The notes: generated from the sequence alone by a model not told the origin. Counted from the stretch's first letter, positions 53,115 through 61,990 are shown. The stretch: DNA of 64,000 nt from Mesorhizobium sp. 1M-11 (GCF_001303895.1 NZ_LJSD01000057.1:92862-156861); one strand, 5' to 3'. A program made the numbers and translations.

Positions 53115-53546
53115 TCAGGTCTTCTGCAGTCCCGGCTTGGTCGGATCGGTGTCCTTTTCCATGTCCTTGACGATGCCCATGAAGCCGCGCACGAAACGCT
53201 CCATGTAACCCATCGTCTTGTTGAACTCCTCTTCGGACGGCAGTTTGGATTCCAGCCGCGCCGCCAGCGAGTTCTCGAGCTTGGTGACACGCTCGTCCAG
53301 CGTCTTGATCGTGCCCTGCAGCCGGTCCACTTCGTCCTGGAAAGCACTGCGCTCGTCGGCGGCGACACGGCACACCAGTTGGCCGTCGCGCTCATTGCAG
53401 ATCGACATCGCGCCGGTCTGCGTATCCATGCGCACGTAACCTTCGTTGGTCTTTTCCAGCTTGAAGCGATTGGCGTCTTCGGCGAGCGCGGGAGCCGCGA
53501 GAAACCCGGCCAATGCGGCTGGAACGATGAGCCTTTCGATACGCAT
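53115..53546 (-). CDS. Exported coiled-coil protein of unknown function
   Basis: The 143-residue protein has a signal peptide (MRIERLIVPAALAGFLAAPALA) and a mature chain with one cysteine pair (SICNERDGQLVCRV). A heptad region (FQDEVDRLQGTIKTLDERVTKLENSL) and an amphipathic carboxy-terminal helix with FVRGFMGIVKDMEKD follow. It is plausibly a periplasmic protein. I do not recognise a family function. The ATG at 53546 opens the signal peptide, and GGAGAAC precedes it. Confidence 0.7.
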   Translation of the reverse strand: MRIERLIVPAALAGFLAAPALAEDANRFKLEKTNEGYVRMDTQTGAMSICNERDGQLVCRVAADERSAFQDEVDRLQGTIKTLDERVTKLENSLAARLESKLPSEEEFNKTMGYMERFVRGFMGIVKDMEKDTDPTKPGLQKT

Positions 53547-53656
53547 GGTGTTCTCCTTCAGCCGTTTCGCGCAGTGTGGTCGCGCTTTATGCCAGAAATG
53601 GGGAGAGCGCGGATCGCGCTCTTTCCCGGCCGCCACAATCGGACTATAGCGCTGCC

Positions 53657-54007
53657 ATGTCACGATTTATCTACAAGATCGCGCCGCAGTCGCTGTGGCA
53701 GGAAGCCGAAGCCGCCGGCCGTTTCACCGGCGCCCCTATCGACCTTGCCGACGGGTACATCCACTTCTCGACAGGCGCCCAGGTCAAGGAAACGGCGGCC
53801 CGCTATTTCGCCGGACTGGACGACCTGGTGCTGGTGGCGCTCGACGAGGCGAAGCTCGGGCCGGCGCTGAAATACGAGGTTTCGCGCGGCGGCGATCTGT
53901 TCCCGCACCTCTATGCCGAATTCACGCTCGATGCCGTGGCCTGGGTGAAGCCGCTGCCGCTCGACGCCGACGGCAACCATGTGTTTCCGCTGTTGGAGGC
54001 CGAATGA
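53657..54007 (+). CDS. DUF952 domain-containing protein
   Basis: The 116-residue protein matches the DUF952 family: IYKIAPQSLWQEAEAAGRFT, DLADGYIHFSTGAQVKETAA and FPHLYAEFTLDAV. The fold resembles ADP-ribosyl-binding proteins, but no activity is established. It overlaps pyrD by four bases (ATGA), so the two are translated together, as in many alphaproteobacteria. The ATG at 53657 is chosen because the domain begins three residues later. Confidence 0.9.
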   Translation: MSRFIYKIAPQSLWQEAEAAGRFTGAPIDLADGYIHFSTGAQVKETAARYFAGLDDLVLVALDEAKLGPALKYEVSRGGDLFPHLYAEFTLDAVAWVKPLPLDADGNHVFPLLEAE

Positions 54008-55080
54008 GCCTGATCGACCGCATCGGCCAGCAGGTCCTGTTCAGCTTCGATCCCGAGACAGCGCACGGACTTTCCATCACCGCCCTGCGCTGCGGCATGC
54101 CGGTGGCTTCGCGCCCGCCGCGCGACGCACGCCTCAAGGTCAGCTTGTGCGGCCTGGATTTCCCGAACCCGCTCGGCATGGCCGCGGGTTACGACAAGAA
54201 CGCCGAGGTGCCGGACGCGCTGCTTGGCCTCGGCTTCGGCTTTGCCGAGGTCGGCACGGTGACGCCGCTGGCGCAGGCGGGCAACCCGAAGCCGCGCATC
54301 TTCCGCCTGACCCGCGACGAGGCAGTGATCAACCGGCTGGGTTTCAACAATGAAGGCCATGACGCGGCCGAAAAGCGCCTGCTGGCCCGTAGAGGGCGCG
54401 GTGGCATCGTCGGCGTGAACATCGGCGCCAACAAGGACAGCGCCGACCGTAGCGGCGACTATGAAAAGGGCGTCACACGCTTCGCGGCGCTGGCTTCCTA
54501 TCTCACCGTCAATATCTCCTCGCCCAACACGCCCGGCCTGCGCAACATGCAGGCGCGCGAGCAATTGGGGGAACTGCTGTCGCGTGTCATGGCGGCGCGG
54601 GCCAAGGCGGCAAGCCAGCCGCCAATGTTCCTGAAGATCGCGCCCGATCTGGTCGAGGCCGAGCTCGAGGACATCGCTGCGGAGGTCACCGAAAAAGCGG
54701 TGGACGGTGTCATCGTCTCCAACACGACGATAACGCGCCCGACGCTGAAGAGCGCTGCCCATGCCGGCGAAACGGGTGGGCTTTCCGGCAAGCCGCTGTT
54801 CGAACGCTCGACGGCGGTGCTGGCCCGGATGCGCAAGCTGCTCGGCCCGGACCGCGCCATCATCGGCGTCGGCGGCGTCGACTCCACCGAAACCGCGCTG
54901 GAAAAGATCCGCGCCGGCGCCGACCTCGTCCAGCTCTACACCGGCATGATCTATGCTGGCCCGGCGCTGCCGGGGCGCATCGTCACCGGCATGCTGCGCA
55001 CGGTGGAGAAGGACGGCCTGAAATCCATCCGCGACCTGCGCGACAGCAGACTGGCCGAGTGGCTGGCCAAGCCGATCTAG
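54004..55080 (+). CDS. pyrD: Dihydroorotate dehydrogenase (quinone), class 2
   Basis: This membrane-associated enzyme oxidises dihydroorotate to orotate with quinone in pyrimidine synthesis. The 358-residue length and the amino-terminal extension (residues 1-45, with the quinone site) are class 2 features. The FMN barrel shows NPLGMAAGYDKNAE near residue 57, GTVTPLAQAGNPKPRIFRL near residue 83, the catalytic Ser in NISSPNTPGLR and GVGGVDSTETALEKI. The start at 54004 overlaps the DUF952 stop. Confidence 0.97.
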   Translation: MSLIDRIGQQVLFSFDPETAHGLSITALRCGMPVASRPPRDARLKVSLCGLDFPNPLGMAAGYDKNAEVPDALLGLGFGFAEVGTVTPLAQAGNPKPRIFRLTRDEAVINRLGFNNEGHDAAEKRLLARRGRGGIVGVNIGANKDSADRSGDYEKGVTRFAALASYLTVNISSPNTPGLRNMQAREQLGELLSRVMAARAKAASQPPMFLKIAPDLVEAELEDIAAEVTEKAVDGVIVSNTTITRPTLKSAAHAGETGGLSGKPLFERSTAVLARMRKLLGPDRAIIGVGGVDSTETALEKIRAGADLVQLYTGMIYAGPALPGRIVTGMLRTVEKDGLKSIRDLRDSRLAEWLAKPI

Positions 55081-55089
55081 GAGCCCAAG

Positions 55090-56043
55090 ATGAGCGCTTC
55101 ACCAACACTCTCGGATGCCTTCATCCCCGAGCTTCCCAACTATTACAAAGGCAAGGTCCGCGAGAATTACGATCTGCCGGATGGCCGCCGTATCATCATC
55201 GCGACCGACCGTCTCAGCGCCTTCGATATCGTCCTGGCTTCGATCCCGTTCAAAGGCCAGGTCCTGACCCAGACGGCCCGTTACTGGTTCGAGGAAACCG
55301 CGGATATCTGCCCGAACCACGTGCTGGATTATCCCGACCCCAATGTCGTCATCGGCACCCGGCTCGACATCCTGCCCGTCGAAATCGTCGTCCGCGGCTA
55401 TCTTGCCGGAACCACCAGCACGTCGGTCCTGACGAAATACCGAAACGGCGAACGCGACATGTATGGCGTTCGCCTGCCCGATGGCCTTCGCGACAACGAG
55501 AAGCTTCCGCAGACGATCATCACGCCGACCAGCAAGGCCTTCGACGGGGGCCACGACGAGCCGCTGTCCCGCACGGAGATCCTCGAACGAGGCCTCCTGA
55601 CGGAAGCGCAGTGGAAAACCGTCTCGGACTACGCCCTGGCGCTTTTCGCGCGCGGCCAGGCCCGTGCCGCGGAGCGCGGTCTGATCCTGGTCGACACCAA
55701 ATATGAGTTCGGCACGGACAGGGAAGGAAAGATCGTCCTGGCCGATGAGATCCATACCCCCGACAGCAGCCGCTACTGGATCGCGGAAAGCTACGGGAAG
55801 AGTTTCGAAACCGGCGAGCGACCGCGCAGCTTCGACAAGGATTTCATTCGCGCCTGGGTGGCGGAGCGTTGCGATCCATACAAGGACGCCATTCCGGAAA
55901 TCCCCGCGGAACTCATTCAACAGACGTCGGAGGTCTATAAACAGGCCTACGAAGTCATCACCGGGAAGGCCTTCGTCCCCGATCTTTCCGGCGCTACAGT
56001 GCTGGACCGGGTTCGCAGCAATCTGCGGCCGTACTTTTCCTGA
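55090..56043 (+). CDS. purC: Phosphoribosylaminoimidazole-succinocarboxamide synthase, long form
   Basis: The enzyme joins CAIR and aspartate with ATP to make SAICAR in purine synthesis. The 317-residue protein has YYKGKVRENYDL (ATP loop) near residue 18, TDRLSAFDIVLASIP near residue 39, VVRGYLAGTTSTSVL near residue 99 and DTKYEFGTDREGKI near residue 202. It is the longer, eukaryote-like form, about 60 residues beyond the usual bacterial PurC; rhizobia often carry a separate 254-residue PurC elsewhere, so this may be a second copy. It follows pyrD by nine bases. Confidence 0.92.
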   Translation: MSASPTLSDAFIPELPNYYKGKVRENYDLPDGRRIIIATDRLSAFDIVLASIPFKGQVLTQTARYWFEETADICPNHVLDYPDPNVVIGTRLDILPVEIVVRGYLAGTTSTSVLTKYRNGERDMYGVRLPDGLRDNEKLPQTIITPTSKAFDGGHDEPLSRTEILERGLLTEAQWKTVSDYALALFARGQARAAERGLILVDTKYEFGTDREGKIVLADEIHTPDSSRYWIAESYGKSFETGERPRSFDKDFIRAWVAERCDPYKDAIPEIPAELIQQTSEVYKQAYEVITGKAFVPDLSGATVLDRVRSNLRPYFS

Positions 56044-56114
56044 TACCGGCTTGAACGGGCAGGCCCGCCCTGCAATCCGGAACCGTTTCCAAGAAAGACG
56101 GACACGCAGAAACC

Positions 56115-56179
56115 AACCTTTTGTTTTTACGCAATTCCGGACGGAAAACCGCTACGCACTTTTCCTGGAATTGCTCTTA
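56115..56179 (-). repeat. RIME-like repeat, copy 5, truncated
   Basis: Only the T-rich spacer and first palindrome remain (TTTTGTTTTTACGCAATTCC ... TTTTCCTGGAATTGCTC); the GAGCGTTTCCG hairpin is missing. Its last bases overlap the stop codon of the MFS gene on the minus strand (TAAGAGCAATTCC). Confidence 0.82.
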
Positions 56180-57508
56180 GTCGTGCGCTGAAAGGTGCCG
56201 GACTGCAAGCACCGAGACGATCGTCAGCGCGCAACACAACATCAGGTAGAGGGCCACATAGGTGGGACGGCCATCACCATACTGGACAAGCGCCGAGGCG
56301 ATGAGCGGCGTGGGTCCGGCGACGAGGACGCCGTTGAGCTCGCGTGTGACGGCTATTCCCGAGAAGCGGTAGCGGGTCGGGAAGAGGTTGGCGAGGAAGG
56401 CTCCCTGCGCGCCCGCCATGCCACCGAATCCTATTCCATAGCAAAGGCCCATGGCGATCGCTGCCAGGACGATATTGCGCGTGTCGAGCGCCCAAAACAG
56501 CGGGAAGGCGAAGACAAGCACGAACCCGGCACCGAGCATATAGACTTTCGCGCTGCCGATCCGGTCGGCAAGCATGCCGAGCAGCGGCGCGCCGACGATG
56601 CCGCAGACGGTGGCGACCACCGTGGCGGTCAGGCTCGACGTCCGCGACATGCCGAGCGTGTTCGTCATGTAGCTGAGGGCAAACGCGCTCAGAATATAGG
56701 CATTCGCGTTGTGGCCGGTGACCGTGAGAAACCCGAACACCACCTCCCGGGGGCTGCCACGCAAGAGGGCGCCGACCGGCACCTTCTGTTCGTGCCTGCG
56801 CGTTTCGGCGTTTTCCATTGCCGCCTTGTATTCGGGCGTCTCGTCCAACTGGTTGCGGATATAGAGGGCCACGACAAAGAGAAGAGCCGAAACGAGAAAA
56901 GGCACGCGCCAGAGCCAGCCTAGCAGCATCTCTTCCGGCACATAGGAAATCGCCAGGAACGCCAGGGTCGCCAGCATGATGCCGACGACGGTGGCAGCGT
57001 TCGGGATCGCGGTGTAGAAGGCGCGCTTGTCGGCCGGCGCATATTCGGCGACCAGCGTGATCGCGCCGGCGAGTTCCGCCCCTGCCCCGAACCCCTGCAA
57101 CAGCCGCAGCAGGATGAGAAGAATCGGCGCCAGAATGCCGACCTGGGCATGGACAGGCAGGAAGCCCATGGCGACGGTAGCCGCCCCCATCAGCGAGATC
57201 GACAAGATCAAGGCGGGCTTGCGGCCGAACCGGTCGCCGATATGCGAGATGACGAGGCCGCCAAGCGGGCGGATGAAATATCCCACGGCAAAGGTCGCGA
57301 AGGCGGCGAGCACCCCGTTGACCGGCGACAGATCGGGAAAGAAGAGCTTGCTTATGATCAGACCGGACGCCGCCCCGTAGAGCGCGTAGTCATACCATTC
57401 GATGACCGTGCCGACGGTTGCTGCCGTGACCGCGCGGCGAATGTTCGCGGCCTTTGCTGCTTCTTTCGCCGGCAGCGCGCCGCGCATGGTCGATTCGGTC
57501 TGCGTCAT
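56177..57508 (-). CDS. MFS transporter, metabolite:H+ symporter (MHS) family
   Basis: The 443-residue protein has 12 predicted helices and MHS motifs: GTVIEWYDYALYG near residue 35, ISHIGDRFGRKPALILS near residue 90 and GFGAGAELAGAITLVAEY near residue 145. The ATG at 57508 (MTQTESTM) has GGAAGG nearby; in-frame starts at 57526 and 57598 are less likely. It is the last gene of the GntR-RraA-MFS unit, so it should import the acid that this unit degrades. Its stop codon abuts repeat copy 5. Confidence 0.92.
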   Translation of the reverse strand: MTQTESTMRGALPAKEAAKAANIRRAVTAATVGTVIEWYDYALYGAASGLIISKLFFPDLSPVNGVLAAFATFAVGYFIRPLGGLVISHIGDRFGRKPALILSISLMGAATVAMGFLPVHAQVGILAPILLILLRLLQGFGAGAELAGAITLVAEYAPADKRAFYTAIPNAATVVGIMLATLAFLAISYVPEEMLLGWLWRVPFLVSALLFVVALYIRNQLDETPEYKAAMENAETRRHEQKVPVGALLRGSPREVVFGFLTVTGHNANAYILSAFALSYMTNTLGMSRTSSLTATVVATVCGIVGAPLLGMLADRIGSAKVYMLGAGFVLVFAFPLFWALDTRNIVLAAIAMGLCYGIGFGGMAGAQGAFLANLFPTRYRFSGIAVTRELNGVLVAGPTPLIASALVQYGDGRPTYVALYLMLCCALTIVSVLAVRHLSAHD

Positions 57509-57548
57509 TGGTTTGCCTTCCGTCATCGTCCGCTCTTTTGCCCCGACC

Positions 57549-58232
57549 TCACATGATTCCAGTCTTGGCGAAGATTTCGACGGTCGATGTGCCTGCAAGG
57601 ATCATCGAGCGCACCTCTTCCTCGCCTCGCACCTTGGCCAACGCACTTTCCAGCACCTTTGTCTCGTGCTTCCGGGGGACGATGACGACGCCGTCGATAT
57701 CACCGACGACGAGATCGCCCGGTTCGACGCGGCAGCCATTTCCAAATTCGATCGGACAGCGATAATCGATGACGCGTCCGCGAACGCGCTGGTCCTGGGC
57801 ATAGGAGCCGTTCGAAAAAACGGGAAAGCCGAGCGCCAGGATCTCATGCGTGTCGCGGTGAAATCCATCGACGACCGCGCCGAGCCCGCCAAGGGCCTTC
57901 GCCTTGGTGCTCATCAGACCGCCCCAAAGCGCGTAGCGTGGGGAGGATCCCGTGCAGATGTAGATCTCCCCCGGCTGCAGGCTGTCCAGAGCCTCGAACA
58001 TCAGGCCAAAAGCACCGCTGTTTGCGCTTTCGTCGCTGGCGCAGTCTGCTTCGAGCACCGGCATCGCACGTCCAACGATCTTCGTGCCGGGCACCTGCAT
58101 TCTGATCGCGGGCGGAAGGAACTGATGCCTGAGGCCCAAGGCGTCCATCACGTCGCCGAGCACGGCGGTGAAGAGGTTCTCGCGAACGAGCTCGAAAGTC
58201 CTGGCATCGGCGTCGCTGATCTTCTGCGTCAT
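57549..58232 (-). CDS. RraA-family aldolase/decarboxylase-like protein
   Basis: The 227-residue protein is of the RraA/dimethylmenaquinone-methyltransferase-like fold, whose catabolic members cleave 4-hydroxy-4-methyl-2-oxoglutarate or 4-carboxy-4-hydroxy-2-oxoadipate or decarboxylate oxaloacetate. The family segments WGGLMSTKAKALGGLGAVVDG (key: GGLMSTKAKALG near residue 104), the RDTHEI loop and VGDIDGVVIVPRKH near residue 175 are present. It overlaps the GntR gene by four bases (ATGA). The operon context with an MHS symporter favours a catabolic aldolase over the E. coli RNase E inhibitor role. Confidence 0.88.
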   Translation of the reverse strand: MTQKISDADARTFELVRENLFTAVLGDVMDALGLRHQFLPPAIRMQVPGTKIVGRAMPVLEADCASDESANSGAFGLMFEALDSLQPGEIYICTGSSPRYALWGGLMSTKAKALGGLGAVVDGFHRDTHEILALGFPVFSNGSYAQDQRVRGRVIDYRCPIEFGNGCRVEPGDLVVGDIDGVVIVPRKHETKVLESALAKVRGEEEVRSMILAGTSTVEIFAKTGIM

Positions 58233-58978
58233 TCTGTCGTTTTCTCCTGCTCATCGCGTTCAAGCCGGCCTTGTGCGGACGCAAAATGCGCTCGCATATG
58301 CCGGGAGGCGGCTTCGGAGTCGCCGGCAATGACGGCCTCCGCAATCTTGAGATGCAATTCAACGATCTCCGTCCATTCGGCATCGTTTTTCGCCTGCCAA
58401 AGGCCAGTGCGGCTCGACTCCAGCGACACATTCGCGATGCCGGCCAGAATGCATGCGAGCAGGATATTTCCGGTGGCGTTTGCGATCACCCGATGAAATG
58501 CCATGTCGTGCCGTGAAAAAGCATCGACGTCGCCGACGGAGGCTTCGAGCTTCGGCAAAAGCGCCTTCAGCGCCTCGATGTCTTCATCGCGCCGATGACG
58601 TGCGGCAAGCACGACCGCCTGCTCTTCCAACGGCTTGCGGACCTCAAGCACCTTCAGCATCGAAACCTGGCCCGTCACCAGGGCGTGGTTGACGAGCACG
58701 GAAAACGGCCCCTCCGCGAGGGAATGGACGGTGGGCAGCTTGCCGCTGACGATCTGGATCAGCCCGCGTCCGGCAAGCGTGTTGGTCGCCTCACGAACGG
58801 CCGGCCGGCTCACCCCCAGAAGGCGTGCCAGTTCGACTTCGCTCGGCAAAGAATCGCCCGGCGACAGGCGGTTCTCCACGATATGGCGCACGATGTGGTC
58901 GGCCACCTGTTCGGACAGCCGCCTTTGCCTGAGCGGTTCGAGGGGAACATCCAGTTTAGACATGGCTGACAAATGCAC
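58229..58978 (-). CDS. GntR family regulator (FadR/FCD subfamily)
   Basis: The 249-residue regulator has a GntR winged helix (SEQVADHIVRHIVENRLSPG near residue 22, then LLGVSRPAVREATNTLAGRG) and an all-helical FCD effector domain with the metal-binding His residues (DAFSRHDMAFHRVI near residue 150, HLKIAEAVIAGD). It controls the RraA-MFS operon that it heads. A CCTGTC-A-GACAGG palindrome just upstream is its probable operator. The start may be at 58963 (MSKLDVPLE), 15 bases further in. Confidence 0.93.
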   Translation of the reverse strand: MHLSAMSKLDVPLEPLRQRRLSEQVADHIVRHIVENRLSPGDSLPSEVELARLLGVSRPAVREATNTLAGRGLIQIVSGKLPTVHSLAEGPFSVLVNHALVTGQVSMLKVLEVRKPLEEQAVVLAARHRRDEDIEALKALLPKLEASVGDVDAFSRHDMAFHRVIANATGNILLACILAGIANVSLESSRTGLWQAKNDAEWTEIVELHLKIAEAVIAGDSEAASRHMRAHFASAQGRLERDEQEKTTE

Positions 58979-58998
58979 GCCTTTAGCATACCTGTCAA

Positions 58999-59011
58999 CC
59001 TGTCAGACAGG
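58999..59011. promoter_or_regulatory. GntR/FCD operator palindrome
   Basis: CCTGTC-A-GACAGG is a perfect 13-base palindrome 21-33 bases before the GntR start, with a partial repeat (CCTGTCAA) just before it. The TGTCAGACA core matches the TNGTNNNACNA style of FadR-type sites. Confidence 0.75.
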
Positions 59012-59138
59012 ATACGAAAAATCGTGACCGAACCGCCGACGCATGTGATCCGCGAGATTGCAGCAGCAGCGGGTCGGCCAAGGGGAATTGTCGGCTGCAG
59101 GCAGCGCCATTCGGTCTACGCGCGAGGACGCAGCGTCG

Positions 59139-59241
59139 AGAGCGTTTCCGTTTTTCCCGGAAACGCCGAAACGCTCTAACTCTTTGTTTTTACGCAAATT
59201 GCGGACGGAACCCGCAACGCACTTTTCCTGGAATTGCCCTA
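59139..59241 (-). repeat. RIME-like repeat, copy 6
   Basis: This is a complete copy in the orientation of copies 2 and 4 (GAGCGTTTCCG..CGAAACGCTCTAACTC ... TTTTCCTGGAATTGCCCTA), with more substitutions in the core. Its end CTAGGGCAATTCC contains the TAG stop of the MATE gene. Confidence 0.85.
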
Positions 59242-60648
59242 GAACGCCTGGCGTATCCGCCGCTGCATGATCGAATAGAGACTGATGCCGCGCACCAGCA
59301 GGAAGACATGCAGCGAGGCCCAGAGGCCATGATTGCCAAAGGCTGGCGTCAGCGTCAGCAAAGCCATGAGGAACACGCAGAACGACAGCAGCATCATGTT
59401 GCGCATGTCGCGTGACCAGGTGGCGCCGATGAAGACGCCATCCATCTGGAAGGCCAGCACGCCGCTCATTGCCGTGAAAGCCGCCCAGGGCAGATAGGTG
59501 TCGGCTATTGTGCGCACCGCATCCGAGGTGGTGACGACACCGACGAGCGCCGCCCCGCCGAACAGCAGCACCACGGTCGCCGTGCCGGCCAGCCCGTAGC
59601 CCCACCACAAAGTAAGCCGCACGGCACGCCGGAACGAGCTTTCGGCACGGGCGCCGATGGCGCGGCCGGCGAGTTGTTCGGCCGCGGTGGCAAAGCCGTC
59701 GAGGAAATAGCCGGCGATCAGGAAGAAATTCATCAGCACGGCATTTGCGGCGAGCGTGACGGTGCCAAACTGCGCGCCCTGGCGTGTGAACAGGGCAAAG
59801 GCGGCCAGCAGCGAGAAGGAGCGGATCATGATGTCGCGGTTCAGCGACATCATGTGTTTGTAGGCCGGCCAGTCGAGAATGCGGCTCAAGGGCAGGCGCC
59901 CGATGCGCGCAAAGCGTCTGAGCACGATCGCCAGCCCCAGCAGCATGGCACAGAACTCGCCGATCAGCGTTGCCCAGGCAACGCCCGCCACGCCCCAGTT
60001 AAGCTCAAGGCCAAGCACGATGCACAGTGCGATGTTGATGCCGTTGAGCACGATCTGCAGGAACAGGCCAAGGTTGCCCTCGCCGCGCCCGAGCACGTAG
60101 CCGAGGATGGCATAGTTGACGAGCGAAAAGGGTGCTGCCAGCAGGCGAATGCGGACGTAAGTGTCCATTGCTTCGCTGACGCGCGCATCGGCGCCCATGA
60201 ACTTCTGGCCAAGCAAGGATACGACCGGCGCGAGCGCAGCAAGAACGACGCCGGCGACGACGGCGATCAGCACCGCACGCCAGAACACGGCCTGCTCCTC
60301 GGCGCCGTCGCCACGGCCGAAGGCCTGGGCGACCAGCCCGGTGGTACCGGAACGCAGGAAGTTGAAGGTGGTGAAGACGACGTCGAACGCCAGCGCTCCC
60401 GCGGCAAGCCCGCCCAGCAGCGCCGCATCGCCGAACTGGCCGACGACCGCGGTATCGACCAGGCCGAGCAGCGGTGTGGTGAGATAGGCGAGCGTCATCG
60501 GCACCGCGATGGCAAGCACCGAGCGGTTGGTGACGGAGAACGGCCGGCTCGCAGCCGCTGACGACGCCTGATCCAGCTTTCTCTCCCACGGAATGTCTTG
60601 AACGGGTGGCAGATGTGGCCCAATTTCGCCCTGCCACGCAACTGACAT
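59239..60648 (-). CDS. MATE family multidrug exporter
   Basis: The 469-residue protein has about 12 membrane helices in two related halves, with the MatE signature TTPLLGLVDTAVVGQFGDAA near residue 48 and the LLGGLAAGALAFDVVFTTFNF loop after it (key: GGLAAGALAFDVVF). It belongs to the NorM/DinF-type cation-coupled exporters; the substrate is not predictable. The ATG at 60648 (MSVAWQGEIG) is chosen; the frame stays open far upstream only as an antisense shadow of the amidohydrolase gene. It is divergent from that gene, 48 bases apart. Confidence 0.92.
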   Translation of the reverse strand: MSVAWQGEIGPHLPPVQDIPWERKLDQASSAAASRPFSVTNRSVLAIAVPMTLAYLTTPLLGLVDTAVVGQFGDAALLGGLAAGALAFDVVFTTFNFLRSGTTGLVAQAFGRGDGAEEQAVFWRAVLIAVVAGVVLAALAPVVSLLGQKFMGADARVSEAMDTYVRIRLLAAPFSLVNYAILGYVLGRGEGNLGLFLQIVLNGINIALCIVLGLELNWGVAGVAWATLIGEFCAMLLGLAIVLRRFARIGRLPLSRILDWPAYKHMMSLNRDIMIRSFSLLAAFALFTRQGAQFGTVTLAANAVLMNFFLIAGYFLDGFATAAEQLAGRAIGARAESSFRRAVRLTLWWGYGLAGTATVVLLFGGAALVGVVTTSDAVRTIADTYLPWAAFTAMSGVLAFQMDGVFIGATWSRDMRNMMLLSFCVFLMALLTLTPAFGNHGLWASLHVFLLVRGISLYSIMQRRIRQAF

Positions 60649-60696
60649 TGCGGCCCGGGCAATCGAATTGTCGTCCTGGCCCGAGGTATCCGCCGT

Positions 60697-61593
60697 TTGC
60701 CCCTGCAGATCGCCCACCATCCCGACTATGACGCCGGTTTCGCCGTCAACCACCGTTTCCCGATGAGCAAATATCCGCTGCTGATGCAGGCGCTGGTCGC
60801 GCGCGGGCTGGCGGAGGCGCTGCATCAGCCGAGGCAGGCAGCGCCGCAATGGCTTAAGCTTGCGCATGACGCTCTTTATGTCGATCAGGTCATCGGCTGC
60901 GCCGTTCCGGCCAGGATCGAGCGCGAGATCGGTTTTCCGGTCGGCCCCCGCGTTTCGCTGCGCGCCCAGCTTGCGGCGGCCGGCACGGTGCTGGCGGCAC
61001 GGCTGGCGCTCGAACACGGCATCGCCTGCAATGCCGCCGGCGGCAGCCACCATGCCAGGCGCGCGCAAGGCGCAGGCTTCTGCACCTTCAACGATGTCGC
61101 CGTTGCCGCGCTGACGCTCATGGAGGAAGGCCTTGTCGCCAATGTGCTGGTGGTGGACCTCGACGTGCATCAGGGCGACGGCACTGCCGATATCCTGCGT
61201 GACGAGACGCGCGTCTTCACCTTTTCCATGCATGGCGAACGCAACTATCCGGTGCGCAAGATCGCATCCGATCTCGACATCGGGCTGCCCGACGGGATGC
61301 AGGACGACGCCTATCTGGAGCGGCTGGCCGATATCCTGCCGGAGCTTTCAAGCAGGCGACGCTGGGATCTTGTCTTCTACAATGCTGGTGTCGACGTGCA
61401 TGCGGGGGACCGGCTTGGCCGGCTCTCGCTCAGCGATGCCGGCATCCGCGCCCGCGACAGGCTGGTGATCGAGCATTTCCGGGCGCGCGGCATGCCGCTG
61501 TGTGGCGTCATCGGCGGCGGCTATTCGACGGACGTGCCGACGCTTGCCGCCCGCCACGCCATCCTGTTCGAGGAGGCTGCCGCCGTGGCCTAG
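60697..61593 (+). CDS. Histone deacetylase-like amidohydrolase
   Basis: The 298-residue zinc enzyme belongs to the class that includes bacterial acetylpolyamine amidohydrolases and HDAC-like proteins. Conserved elements: HHPDYDAGFAVNHRFP at the start, GGSHHARRAQGAGFCTFNDV near residue 112, the zinc site DLDVHQGDGTADI near residue 150 and FYNAGVDVHAGDRLG near residue 225, with GGGYS at the end. The substrate is likely an acetylated small molecule. It begins at a TTG (60697) with CGAGG upstream; no in-frame ATG precedes HHPDY. Confidence 0.92.
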   Translation: MPLQIAHHPDYDAGFAVNHRFPMSKYPLLMQALVARGLAEALHQPRQAAPQWLKLAHDALYVDQVIGCAVPARIEREIGFPVGPRVSLRAQLAAAGTVLAARLALEHGIACNAAGGSHHARRAQGAGFCTFNDVAVAALTLMEEGLVANVLVVDLDVHQGDGTADILRDETRVFTFSMHGERNYPVRKIASDLDIGLPDGMQDDAYLERLADILPELSSRRRWDLVFYNAGVDVHAGDRLGRLSLSDAGIRARDRLVIEHFRARGMPLCGVIGGGYSTDVPTLAARHAILFEEAAAVA

Positions 61594-61616
61594 CGTTCAG
61601 GGCGCCGGGAACGCCC

Positions 61617-61880
61617 TTATTTGCGGTAGCTGGCCAGCCTGAGCAGGATGAAGGCCGGAATGACGATGGCCGCGCCGAGCAGGATGTAGCCGACGAAACG
61701 ATCGACGGCACGGAAGCCGAGGTTCCACAGATCGACGAAGAAGTTGCGGATGCCATAGAGCACGTCGAACGGCGACCAGCCGAACGCGCTCATGACGATG
61801 CCGACGAGAAACGACACCACCAGCAGCTTCAAAAACACCTTGAGCGGGCTGTCGCCGAGAAAGCGGGTCAATGCGGACAA
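61617..61880 (-). CDS. Small membrane protein, DUF6460-like
   Basis: The 87-residue protein has two membrane helices (KVFLKLLVVSFLVGIVMSA and VGYILLGAAIVIPAFILLRL) joined by the conserved FGWSPFDVLYGIRNFFVDLW segment. It resembles the DUF6460 family found in rhizobia; no function is known. A TTG start at 61880 is inferred: AAGGAGAAGAGCC lies immediately upstream, and the family starts at the TRFLGDSPLKV segment. An ATG-started longer form to 61937 adds an arginine-rich tail. Confidence 0.75.
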   Translation of the reverse strand: MSALTRFLGDSPLKVFLKLLVVSFLVGIVMSAFGWSPFDVLYGIRNFFVDLWNLGFRAVDRFVGYILLGAAIVIPAFILLRLASYRK

Positions 61881-61990
61881 GGCTCTTCTCCTTCGAAGTT
61901 CCTCCGCTGAGATACGCGTTCGAGGCGCGCGCTTCAAGTTGCGGCTTTGTCATTGCCGTAAGCGCTGCGGCCATGCTAACGAGGCGACGC

